This document shows, in pieces, positions 1 through 7,107 of a stretch of 43,602 nt of DNA. Source of the DNA: Clostridia bacterium (GTDB lineage Bacteria > Bacillota > Clostridia > Christensenellales > Borkfalkiaceae); the NCBI GenBank assembly GCA_017415505.1, contig JAFQGG010000024.1:1-43602 (forward strand), read 5' to 3'. Position numbers and translations under genes: made by a program. Position 1 is the stretch's first letter, and each line of letters begins with the position of its first letter. Under the pieces are notes generated by a model. It saw nothing but the letters and a program-made list of their open reading frames with translations. It was not told the DNA's origin and ran no database searches.

Positions 1-654
1 AGACATTTGATAATCAACTTGATTTGCTTTTCCAGTAGACAAATTAACGTATTGTTCTTTCTCGTAAGCATTTAATTTGGAACTTGTCTCAAGCTCACTA
101 TGACGTAAAAACTCTAAAGCAATTAGTTTAGAAATTTTATCGTAAGTATCTTCCCAAGTTGCACACTTAACATCCTTAAACGTTAAGAAGACAACTGGAT
201 ATTGACCTTGATATGCAGTGTAATAATCACCACAAGCCCATATGGCTTTATCTTTGAAATATTTAGACGTGTCTTCATCCGTTTTCTCAAAGAAAACTCT
301 AAGCATATCCATGGTTAAAGTTTTACCGAAACGACGTGGTCTTGTAAACAAAGATACTTGAGGTTTGCTATCTATGAAATCACGAATCAACAAAGTTTTG
401 TCTACGTAATAATAATCAGACGTTGCCTTCTTAAAATCGGAAATACCAATAGGCAACGGCTTTTTCTTTTTACCTTTTTGGGTATTCACGACTTTATCGG
501 TAACATTGGTTGGACATTCGGTATTTTCTGGGATCATCCAAAATTTACCTTCTTTTTTTGCCCCTGCAATCTCGCCGTTCTTACACATTTGCTGAATTCT
601 TCTCGTAGTAATTCCCCATCTTATTGAAGCTTCTTGACTGGTAATAAAGTTCAT
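1..654 (-). CDS. AAA-ATPase-like family protein with N-terminal HTH, 3' end cut by window edge
   Basis: The frame is open from an ATG at 654 to the first base of the window (218 codons, no stop). An AGGGGG ribosome binding site lies 5 bases before the ATG. Residues 1-43 look like a short MerR/excisionase-type helix-turn-helix (WGITTRRIQQMCKNGEI). From about residue 66 the protein matches the start of the AAA-ATPase-like family (often with a C-terminal PD-(D/E)XK nuclease domain): LPIGISDFKKA, then YYYVDKTLLI, then a P-loop TRPRRFGKT. These ATPases are common accessory genes in gut Firmicutes and Bacteroidetes, and their cellular role is not established. The start is supported by a consensus promoter at 684-712. 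The HTH fused to the ATPase could let the protein act on its own promoter, which carries a phased repeat array; that is inference. Confidence 0.75.
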   Translation of the reverse strand, partial: MNFITSQEASIRWGITTRRIQQMCKNGEIAGAKKEGKFWMIPENTECPTNVTDKVVNTQKGKKKKPLPIGISDFKKATSDYYYVDKTLLIRDFIDSKPQVSLFTRPRRFGKTLTMDMLRVFFEKTDEDTSKYFKDKAIWACGDYYTAYQGQYPVVFLTFKDVKCATWEDTYDKISKLIALEFLRHSELETSSKLNAYEKEQYVNLSTGKANQVDYQMS

Positions 655-683
655 ATTAACCCCCTAAGGACTTTTGTGATTTA

Positions 684-712
684 AGTATACCATGTCTAAC
701 GAAATATGTCAA
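684..712 (-). promoter_or_regulatory. Sigma-A promoter of the HTH/AAA-ATPase-like gene
   Basis: On the minus strand a perfect -35 TTGACA (707-712) is separated by 17 bases from a -10 TATACT (684-689), with the gene start at 654. The spacer contains an inverted copy of the CGAAAT unit that is repeated upstream. Confidence 0.85.
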
Positions 713-820
713 GGGCATTTCGTTATCATTTCGCCAAAATTTCGTTATCGGTTAAAAATTTCGTTTTGATTTCGTTATTATTTCGCTAAAAAGCGATAAA
801 TTTCGCCAAAACACATTTCG
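700..820. repeat. Array of ATTTCG units, partly in 11-bp phase, upstream of a promoter
   Basis: ATTTCG occurs on the plus strand at 717, 728, 739, 758, 769, 780, 800 and 815, and once inverted (CGAAAT) at 700-705 inside the promoter spacer. The first two sets of three are each spaced exactly 11 bases, about one DNA helical turn, so sites would lie on one face of the DNA. Several units extend to ATTTCGTTAT or ATTTCGCCAA. The array fills the gap between the AAA-ATPase-like promoter and the end of the signal peptidase gene. It looks like a cooperative operator or an iteron set. The binding protein is unknown. Confidence 0.8.
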
Positions 821-831
821 TTATGCTGTTT

Positions 832-1251
832 TTAAGATAAAACCTTAGCAATTATATCTTTTCCATAAACATAAGGCTCCTCCCAAAATCTGGAATCATA
901 TGAATTTTCCTTATTATCTCCCATAACAAAATATGCGCCATCAGGGACAGTAAATACCTGGTCGTTTTCCTCTATTATTTCCCCTCCAACAGCAGCAACT
1001 CTTTTCACCATTATAGTTCCATCATGTTCGAAAATAATTATATCCCCCACATTGATATCTTTATAAATTCGAACCCCGAAAATATAACTATCCGTTTTTA
1101 GCGTAGGCTCCATTGATTCGCTTGGCACATAACCTATTATAAACACAAAACGAAAAAGCAAAAACACCATAAACGCAAAAAAGACCGGTATCAAAAGCAA
1201 GCTAATCCTTTTAATACCGGTCCTACTATTTCTTTTATTATTATTCTTCAT
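832..1251 (-). CDS. Signal peptidase I, short form
   Basis: This 139-residue protein is a membrane-anchored serine/lysine protease that removes signal peptides from exported proteins. A positively charged N-terminus is followed by one membrane segment at about residues 17-40. The catalytic serine is S46 in PSESMEPTL, the general-base lysine is K83 in [10 protein letters not shown], and the conserved [11 protein letters not shown] box is at 111-121. At 139 residues it is shorter than housekeeping Gram-positive LepB (about 180) because the segment between the lysine box and the GDN box is minimal. It sits in the accessory island, so it may be a dedicated peptidase for island-encoded exports rather than the main cellular enzyme. 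The ATG at 1251 has a GAGAGGA ribosome binding site. Family call is firm, substrate unknown. Confidence 0.9.
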   Translation of the reverse strand: MKNNNKRNSRTGIKRISLLLIPVFFAFMVFLLFRFVFIIGYVPSESMEPTLKTDSYIFGVRIYKDINVGDIIIFEHDGTIMVKRVAAVGGEIIEENDQVFTVPDGAYFVMGDNKENSYDSRFWEEPYVYGKDIIAKVLS

Positions 1252-1284
1252 CTTATATCCTCTCCATGTAATTCACTCCATTCG

Positions 1285-1309
1285 AACTGTAAATTAATTC
1301 TTTACAGTT
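1285..1309. repeat. Perfect 9-bp inverted repeat upstream of the signal peptidase gene
   Basis: AACTGTAAA (1285-1293) and TTTACAGTT (1301-1309) are exact inverted copies around a 7-base loop, 34 bases upstream of the signal peptidase start. No T-run follows on the minus strand, so a terminator is unlikely; an operator or a leader hairpin fits better. Confidence 0.6.
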
Positions 1310-1371
1310 GCTTATTTAAACCTTCGTATGTTTAAGAAACTATAAAGAACTTATCATAATGCCTTGTAAAT

Positions 1372-1407
1372 AAAAAAGGGTTATTTGTTTTAACAACAAT
1401 CAACCCT
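1372..1407 (-). terminator. Rho-independent terminator of the RhuM gene
   Basis: Read on the minus strand, AGGGTT(GA)TTGTT pairs with AACAA(A)TAACCCT around a GTTA loop and is followed by six T. It lies 15 bases after the RhuM-family stop codon. Confidence 0.8.
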
Positions 1408-1421
1408 ACAGTTCTTATTCA

Positions 1422-2468
1422 TTATTTTTTTGTATCTTTTAATTTTAATTGATTTTCCAGCTCCAACATATACTTATCGTAATCAGACATAAACAACCTA
1501 TCTTGCACTATACGATATTTTTCAAACTCAGTTTCAGCATGAATTTTTGCAATTTCGGCAGACACTTTGCCAGCATCTTTTAACAATCCGTATTCAAACA
1601 TCTCAATAAATGCATTTAATCGAGTTTCCCAATCTGCCATGGTCAATGGTATTTTTCGAATAGCCATACTCTCAGCAAAATCAATATACGCCGACACCAT
1701 ACGATTCAACTGCTTTAACTCTGTTTCTAAAAGATAATTCTTGGCAATAGTTACATCTGATTTTTTGATTTTTCCATTTGGTGCATCCTGCCAAGATGTT
1801 AACCCCATATGCTCTTTTGTACTATCAGCTCTTTCAACTATTAATTCGGCAGCCGTGTGTCCATGTATTGCATAATGCATTTTATTTTGTACTGTAGCGT
1901 AAAAACGCTTTGTCGCAAGCGATGAAACGTCATAATCCACCGCAGTAGCATACAAATCAGTGATTTTTTGATAAAATTTTCGTTCGCTTGCACGAATTTC
2001 TCGAACACGTTCTAATTGTTCATCAAAATATTTATCTGTCAAATATGCGCCTTCTTTTAAGCGAACATCATCCATAACCCATCCCTTTATGGTATATTGA
2101 CTCGCTATTTGATTAACCCATTTGCGGAATTGAACCGCCCTTTCGGAATTCACCTTAAAACCTACAGCAATAATCATTTGCAAACTATAATGGTTTGCAT
2201 TGTACGTTTTACCATCTTCCGCAGTTATTCGAAATTTTCGAACAACTGAACTTTCCTCCAATTCATTATCCCTGAAAATCTTCTTTATATGATAATTAAT
2301 AGTATTTTTTTCAACATCATAGAGGACAGCCAACATTTTTTGTGTAAGCCATATATTTTCATCCTCATAACGAACCTCAACACTATCTTTATCGTCACCT
2401 ATAGAGGCAATATACGTAAGATATTCTGCCGTTGAGTTTCTAATAAAAATTCCCTCGTTTTGTTCCAT
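1422..2468 (-). CDS. rhuM: RhuM family protein
   Basis: The 348-residue protein matches the RhuM family along its whole length: an N-terminal block VEVRYEDENIWLTQKMLA (about 31-48), then YDVEKNTINYHIKKIF, then NHYSLQMIIAVGFKVNSERAVQFRKW, and a helical C-terminal half containing GHTAAELIVERAD. The N-terminal half resembles phage Bro/KilA-type DNA-binding regions, as judged from the TQKMLAVLYDVEKNTINYHI helix-turn-helix-like stretch. RhuM was first named from a Salmonella pathogenicity island, but its biochemical role is unknown and the family is widespread on mobile islands, often beside restriction or toxin genes. It has its own promoter (2520-2548) and terminator (1372-1407), so it is a single-gene unit. 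Confidence 0.88.
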   Translation of the reverse strand: MEQNEGIFIRNSTAEYLTYIASIGDDKDSVEVRYEDENIWLTQKMLAVLYDVEKNTINYHIKKIFRDNELEESSVVRKFRITAEDGKTYNANHYSLQMIIAVGFKVNSERAVQFRKWVNQIASQYTIKGWVMDDVRLKEGAYLTDKYFDEQLERVREIRASERKFYQKITDLYATAVDYDVSSLATKRFYATVQNKMHYAIHGHTAAELIVERADSTKEHMGLTSWQDAPNGKIKKSDVTIAKNYLLETELKQLNRMVSAYIDFAESMAIRKIPLTMADWETRLNAFIEMFEYGLLKDAGKVSAEIAKIHAETEFEKYRIVQDRLFMSDYDKYMLELENQLKLKDTKK

Positions 2469-2519
2469 TTGTTTTATCCTTTTTATTTTCTCAATAGAAT
2501 AAGACCTGTTTCTTATTTA

Positions 2520-2548
2520 ATTATATCATTCTAAATATCAAAAGTCAA
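2520..2548 (-). promoter_or_regulatory. Promoter of the RhuM gene
   Basis: On the minus strand TTGACT (2543-2548), a 17-base spacer and TATAAT (2520-2525) precede the start at 2468. Confidence 0.8.
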
Positions 2549-2584
2549 CCTAGAATTATAGACATCAGAAGACTATTATTGAGT

Positions 2585-3043
2585 TTACACCACTTTGAGT
2601 TGATAAATTTTTTTACTCTTATAAAAGTTTCTCTTTCTATTAAGCAGTTTCTTGCATTCATCAATTACTATCTGACAATAATATTCGCCAAGATATCCAA
2701 TATGCGCTTGTGAAAGTGGCGCCATAATCGTATTCGCAATCCACTGATAACATTCGTTTTTAGTCATTATGCCTTTGTTCTGTATTTTATCCAATAGCTT
2801 ATGCGCCTCTAATCGCATTGCTCTAAGCTTTGAGTTCGCTAGCGTTCCAACAGGTTTATTCGTCCCTTCATGAACTCTAACATATGCATCGCATTCAGGA
2901 TAATTTGTACAAACGTAAAGCATCACGTTTTTGTGGTTGTCTTTATAAATCCCCTCTGCACTTCTATATTCAACCGTGCTACCACAATACGGACACTTCA
3001 TAGAAGTATAATTCATTCCCTTTTTCTTCTTTTTATTTTTCAT
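2585..3043 (-). CDS. DUF3268 zinc-finger protein
   Basis: This 152-residue protein begins with a lysine-rich stretch, then a zinc-ribbon made of C17 and C20 (CPYCGS) and C45 and C51 (CTNYPECDAYV). The block VRVHEGTNKPVGTLANSKLRAMR that follows is the signature of the DUF3268 family. Members are mostly found in phages and integrated elements, where they are short DNA- or RNA-binding proteins of unknown function. The C-terminal half (about 85-152) is helical and carries no recognised motif; it is longer than the minimal family core. The gene lies behind a 250-base structured leader driven by a consensus promoter at 3307-3335. Family identity is firm; the cellular job is unknown. Confidence 0.8.
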   Translation of the reverse strand: MKNKKKKKGMNYTSMKCPYCGSTVEYRSAEGIYKDNHKNVMLYVCTNYPECDAYVRVHEGTNKPVGTLANSKLRAMRLEAHKLLDKIQNKGIMTKNECYQWIANTIMAPLSQAHIGYLGEYYCQIVIDECKKLLNRKRNFYKSKKIYQLKVV

Positions 3044-3300
3044 TATATTTATTCTCCGTTAAAATTAATAAAACCAGAGGGCAGATAATATAAAGTTTAA
3101 CCGGAATTGGCGTCCCAATATGGTTATCCTCTATATTACTCTTTTATCCCTCCGGTTCTAAATTTTTGTGCGTCATTGTGGACTCGCTCACTACGCTTGT
3201 CCGTAACGATTCCCCTTCCACTCTCTGGGAAGAGTCTTACTCTGCGAATTCTTCAAAGTATCGAAAGCCTGGACGCTAAGGGTGCTACCCTTTATTTCAT
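3044..3300 (-). other. Long structured 5' leader or small RNA before the DUF3268 gene
   Basis: Transcription from the promoter at 3307-3335 gives about 250 bases before the ATG at 3043. The RNA can form several hairpins: a 6-bp stem with a 3-base loop (3278-3292), CGTTA/TGACG plus GGAC/GTCC around 3171-3208, ATTGG/CCAAT near 3110, and two competing longer pairings in which CCGGAGGG pairs either with TTCCGG or with CCCTCTGG, the latter just before the start region. Mutually exclusive stems are typical of regulatory leaders. I do not recognise a known riboswitch or group II intron domain V here. An independent small RNA or the end of a mobile element are alternatives. Confidence 0.45.
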
Positions 3301-3306
3301 GGCATC

Positions 3307-3335
3307 ATTATAACAAAGAAAATTTTGCTTGTCAA
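3307..3335 (-). promoter_or_regulatory. Consensus sigma-A promoter of the structured leader
   Basis: On the minus strand a perfect TTGACA (3330-3335), 17-base spacer, and perfect TATAAT (3307-3312). Confidence 0.9.
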
Positions 3336-3408
3336 CTATTTTAGTGTAATTTTTTAAAATTTATTAAACCATTTTAGTTTTTACCCTTGCATCCATTTTA
3401 TTTCGGTA

Positions 3409-4575
3409 TTAGAATTTCTTCTTCTTTTTAAGAATGAAGAACACAACAGCACCAATAACACCTATGCCTGCAACCGTTGCAAGCGCAATATACTTGAAGC
3501 TATCGTTCGCTTTAATTTCAAACGTATATTCCGTTGTATTACCGCATTCATCCATAGCAACTACTCTATATTTACCGTCTTCAGTTAATTCATTGCCGAG
3601 TTCGTACAATAATTTTTCATTGTTAAGGTATACGGTTACTTCACCTTTTTCAGAAAGGTCCGTAATAGTTACTGGATTTTCAGTTTTGCCACCGTTTTCA
3701 ACGCCGTTAAGTTTAATCGTAGGTTTCGTTCCATCTACTGTAATGTTAAACGTGTAAGTTACACCCTTTGCCACTACACCGACTTCATATTCACCATCTG
3801 CAAACAACTCGAGCGTTCCATAGTTCAAACGTTTATCCTCACCATTTACAAGAACTTTTTCAAAGCCTTGCATATCGTCAAAGTTATGTTCGAATTTGCT
3901 TACAAGCGATTTAACAACCGTAAAACTCATTTCAGTTCTATTACCAATTGCATCTGTAACAACAAGCGAATATGTGCCTGGATTGGTAATGGTAGTACCC
4001 ATTTCGTAATCAATAGCAGCATCTCCCATGGTCAAGGTGTAATTTACATCTTCATTTGCAACTATAGTTACGTTGTTTGCAAGCCCCTTAGTCAAATCTT
4101 CTTGCGTCGCATAAGTCAAATAAATAACTTGATACATACTTTCACCCTTAGGCATTTTCTGCAAGACACTTATTGCCTCATTCACCAATTCTAAAACCAT
4201 TCTGGTCTTTTCAATGCTTGCTAATTTCCTGTCCAGTTTTTTATTTCCAAACGCTAATTCACCATCAACGCGAGCCAAGAGTCTATCAACATTCTCTAAC
4301 GGTTGAGCAAGTTCCGTTGCAATAAATTCAGGAAAACATTCAACTAACCAAACTATTTTTTTATAATTTCTAAGTAGTAATCCAGTGTTATGAAACGCCT
4401 TTGGCATCTTATTATTCTTAAAGTCTTGCAGAACTTCATCAACTTTCTTAGTATCGCCAGTAAGTGTACCATCCAAGAACAACCTTAAAAAATCCGAATA
4501 TTCTTGTTTCATTACATTAATTTCTTTGGACATTTCTGCCTTTCTCATTTCATTAGTTTCTTTTTTTTCTTTCAT
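3409..4575 (-). CDS. Chimeric protein: phage-regulator-like helical N-terminus joined to surface-protein C-terminus with membrane anchor
   Basis: The 388-residue product has two unlike halves. Residues 1-165 are charged and helical and end in MYQVIYLTYATQEDLT, which resembles the C-terminal part of RinA/ArpU-type phage late-transcription regulators (typically about 140 residues). From about 168 the sequence turns into beta-rich Ig-like repeats (for example TNPGTYSLVVTDAIGNRTEM and EDGKYRVVAMDECGNTTEY), then one membrane segment (about 361-382) and a KKKKKF tail, as in Gram-positive extracellular proteins. There is no signal peptide, so export of the Ig part is doubtful. The ATG at 4575 has a good AAGGAGA site and overlaps the stop of the upstream gene (ATGA), so translation is coupled. 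A recombination-made fusion is the simplest reading. Function is not known. Confidence 0.6.
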   Translation of the reverse strand: MKEKKETNEMRKAEMSKEINVMKQEYSDFLRLFLDGTLTGDTKKVDEVLQDFKNNKMPKAFHNTGLLLRNYKKIVWLVECFPEFIATELAQPLENVDRLLARVDGELAFGNKKLDRKLASIEKTRMVLELVNEAISVLQKMPKGESMYQVIYLTYATQEDLTKGLANNVTIVANEDVNYTLTMGDAAIDYEMGTTITNPGTYSLVVTDAIGNRTEMSFTVVKSLVSKFEHNFDDMQGFEKVLVNGEDKRLNYGTLELFADGEYEVGVVAKGVTYTFNITVDGTKPTIKLNGVENGGKTENPVTITDLSEKGEVTVYLNNEKLLYELGNELTEDGKYRVVAMDECGNTTEYTFEIKANDSFKYIALATVAGIGVIGAVVFFILKKKKKF

Positions 4576-5612
4576 TGCTGATTCTCCTTATCGTGTAAAT
4601 CCGGAGACACGCAAGGACCACGTATTTTATTTAGTTCAATAATCTCTCCTCTAAGTAATATATAATATTCTTTGCAGTCATAACTAATTTTAACGTCTTT
4701 CCAACACGGAGAAATATACGCGCGTATTATATAATGAAAAAGTGCAACGCTATTTTTTTCTCTCTCATTAATAACTAGACTCGCAAATTCCTCTTCCATT
4801 GTTTCGATAAGATTCCCCAGATTCCCGTGAGCACAATCTACGTTCCTATCTTCCAATGTTTGTCTTATTTTCAAAATCGCTTCAATTACTTCTAACTGGT
4901 TTGGTAATACTATACTTTTACTAATCGGATACAACTTATTGAATAATAAACAACCGTAAGTTCCGGGAAGACGGTATAATTCAAACACCTCCTTATTCTT
5001 TTGGAAAAATCTCCACGTTTTTGTCTTTTCCCAGCCCCAGCGTTTACTAAGTGTCTCCAATGATAAGAAGACATTCAATTCTTGAAACCTTACCATTGGA
5101 GCAAAAAAAGTTAAAAAATTTTTTTTATCTTCATAAATTGTATGAATCCAAAGGTCTAACCACGCATCTGATTCGCCAAATTTATACCCATTATTTACAA
5201 GACGTTCAGTGATATTTCTCGGTACGCAAAGAAAACCGTAATCGTTAGTAGCATAAGTATTGTCGTTTAGACATTCTTTTCCTGAACGTTCGACAACCCA
5301 GTCATTTATCTTATAGGTTAATTTTTTAGTTTGAACGTCAACGTTGTAGGTTATATACCCAAATCTATTAAGTTCATCCATAACTTGCATCGCCTTTTCT
5401 TTTGACTTAATTCCAAGAATACTCTTTAATCCCATAATGCCACCAACCCATTCACCAGGATTTACTTCATTGGTGTGACCACAATAAAAGGATTGCCCTT
5501 TTCTAAAGGCAACCCTTGCGGCAAGTTTCATCCAATACCCCATAATTCCTTTCTTTTGAGGTATAATTTTGCGTGGTAATTTCACCCACTTAAATTTCAT
5601 CAAACAACTCAT
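4572..5612 (-). CDS. Winged-helix replication/regulatory protein of mobile-element type
   Basis: A 346-residue protein with no catalytic motif. The N-terminal 110 residues (FKWVKLPRKII, later GGIMGLKSILGIKSKEKAMQVMDELNRFGYITY) have the pattern of the winged-helix domain in phage and plasmid replication initiators and similar element proteins: a helix pair plus a wing that senses or binds DNA. The middle has a second such unit (LSLETLSKRWGWEKTKTWRFF, about 188-210). Two winged helices in tandem are usual for Rep-type initiators. The ATG at 5612 has an AGGAGG site 4 bases away. It is translationally coupled by a 4-base overlap to the chimeric gene downstream. Replication initiator versus transcription regulator cannot be decided from sequence alone. 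Confidence 0.5.
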   Translation of the reverse strand: MSCLMKFKWVKLPRKIIPQKKGIMGYWMKLAARVAFRKGQSFYCGHTNEVNPGEWVGGIMGLKSILGIKSKEKAMQVMDELNRFGYITYNVDVQTKKLTYKINDWVVERSGKECLNDNTYATNDYGFLCVPRNITERLVNNGYKFGESDAWLDLWIHTIYEDKKNFLTFFAPMVRFQELNVFLSLETLSKRWGWEKTKTWRFFQKNKEVFELYRLPGTYGCLLFNKLYPISKSIVLPNQLEVIEAILKIRQTLEDRNVDCAHGNLGNLIETMEEEFASLVINEREKNSVALFHYIIRAYISPCWKDVKISYDCKEYYILLRGEIIELNKIRGPCVSPDLHDKENQQ

Positions 5613-5630
5613 AAAGCCTCCTTTTGAAAA

Positions 5631-5662
5631 TAAAAAAAGACAGAACTTTTTAATTCTGCCTT
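5631..5662 (-). terminator. Terminator after the DUF4143 ATPase gene
   Basis: On the minus strand AAGGCAGAA pairs with TTCTGTCTT (one G-T pair), followed by a run of seven T, 38 bases after the ATPase stop codon. Confidence 0.8.
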
Positions 5663-5700
5663 AATTTAATAATATATTTATTTATAATTTTGTTATTGCA

Positions 5701-6996
5701 TTATTTAATGCAAAACGCTGCGTAAAGTGGAACTGATTTTATACCGTTTTCAAATCCGAAATTCTTCATTGATAATCGGATTGAATAAGCTGGAGCGTAT
5801 TTACCATTATAAACGGACAAGCTTCTTGAACGAGTATTATCCGAAGATTTTACCTCAACAGGAACAATTTCTTCATTAACTCTTACAATAAAATCTATTT
5901 CCGCTTGATTTCCGCTAGTCCAATAATATAAATCAAAACCATTACTTGTAAATTGATTAAATACGTAATTTTCAGTTAACCCGCCCTTGAAATTATATAA
6001 CAAAGGATTGTCGCGCTGAATATCATCAAAATGTATGTCTTGACTTGCACCACAAAGCCCAACGTCGTTCATATAGAACTTAAAATCTGATAAAGATCTA
6101 TAAGCGTTTAACGGTAAAGCAATTTGTTCTATACGATATAACTGACTTGCAACACCTGCCAAACACAACCACTCTATTGCGCTTTCAAATTCAGAAGCGC
6201 GACCGCCTGATTTCACATACTTGTATTGGAACTTTTTATTCTCTTTAGCAAGTTGGGTACTAATATTTTTATAGACAATCTTAGTTTTAGGAATTTCAGA
6301 CTGTTTATTATATTTACCCATATCGTTTTGATACGATTCCAAAATAGTTTGTTGCGCTATTCTTACCATTTCAGCATTTTTATTCTTGATATAATTTTCA
6401 ACCACTTCTGGCATACCGCCAACGAATAAATACTCTTTATAATAATCAAGCGCTCGTTCGTGAAAAAGCGTATCTAATGGTGTGTCGCTTGTGTAACAAT
6501 CTTTAATCTGTCCTACCAAATACTCTTCCCCTTTTGCGAGCAAGTATTCTTCAAAATCCATAGGATACATTGTTAAAAATTGCACTTTCCCAACGGGGAA
6601 TGAAAAATTGCCACGATTTACTGAGACGCCTAATAATGAGCCAAGTGCAACGATATGGTATTCATTCGCTTCCTCATTAAAATACTTTAAAGAAGTAATT
6701 GCTTGTGGGCAAGACTGAATTTCATCAAAAATAATCAAAGTATCTTTCGGCAAAATTTCCTTGCGTTTATAATTCGCCAATTTACGAATTATATTTTCAG
6801 GATTCAAATCTGTAAAGAAATCCTCTAAACCCTTTTCTTTCTCAAAATTACAATAAATATAATTTTGATACTCATTACCGGCAAAATAATTGACTATATA
6901 CGTTTTGCCTACTTGTCTTGCTCCCTGTAAGATTAATGGTTTACGAGCCTCACTATTCTTCCAGTTCAATAAATCTTGATAAATTTTACGTTCCAT
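5701..6996 (-). CDS. AAA ATPase with DUF4143 C-terminal domain
   Basis: A 431-residue P-loop ATPase of the AAA_14/DUF4143 type. The Walker A motif GARQVGKT is at 25-32, Walker B LIIFDEIQ at 87-94, and the sensor region HIVALGSLLGVS follows. The C-terminal domain contains WTSGNQAEIDFIV and IVPVEVKSSDNTRSRSL, the E-D-ExK pattern of a PD-(D/E)XK nuclease-like fold. Such proteins are abundant stand-alone accessory genes in anaerobes; no defined function is established, though nuclease or defence roles have been proposed. Own promoter (7018-7046), ribosome binding site GGAGGG, and terminator (5631-5662) make it a one-gene unit. Length is normal for the family, so it looks intact. Confidence 0.88.
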   Translation of the reverse strand: MERKIYQDLLNWKNSEARKPLILQGARQVGKTYIVNYFAGNEYQNYIYCNFEKEKGLEDFFTDLNPENIIRKLANYKRKEILPKDTLIIFDEIQSCPQAITSLKYFNEEANEYHIVALGSLLGVSVNRGNFSFPVGKVQFLTMYPMDFEEYLLAKGEEYLVGQIKDCYTSDTPLDTLFHERALDYYKEYLFVGGMPEVVENYIKNKNAEMVRIAQQTILESYQNDMGKYNKQSEIPKTKIVYKNISTQLAKENKKFQYKYVKSGGRASEFESAIEWLCLAGVASQLYRIEQIALPLNAYRSLSDFKFYMNDVGLCGASQDIHFDDIQRDNPLLYNFKGGLTENYVFNQFTSNGFDLYYWTSGNQAEIDFIVRVNEEIVPVEVKSSDNTRSRSLSVYNGKYAPAYSIRLSMKNFGFENGIKSVPLYAAFCIK

Positions 6997-7017
6997 AATA
7001 ACCCTCCAGATGGCAAT

Positions 7018-7046
7018 AGTATATCATATTAGTGCATAAATGTCAA
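7018..7046 (-). promoter_or_regulatory. Promoter of the DUF4143 ATPase gene
   Basis: On the minus strand TTGACA (7041-7046), 17-base spacer, TATACT (7018-7023). Confidence 0.85.
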
Positions 7047-7107
7047 TAGAAATTGCATTTTTCAGTAGATAAATTTTGTCGTTTTTTACATTTTTTATAC
7101 TTAACTA

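Noticed and set aside
700-820. CRISPR array at the ATTTCG repeats
   Set aside because: Units are 6-10 bases with 1-14 base gaps, not 25-40 base repeats with unique spacers, and no cas genes are present.
3044-3300. Group II intron fragment or tRNA in the DUF3268 leader
   Set aside because: No domain V signature, no cloverleaf, and no reverse transcriptase nearby.
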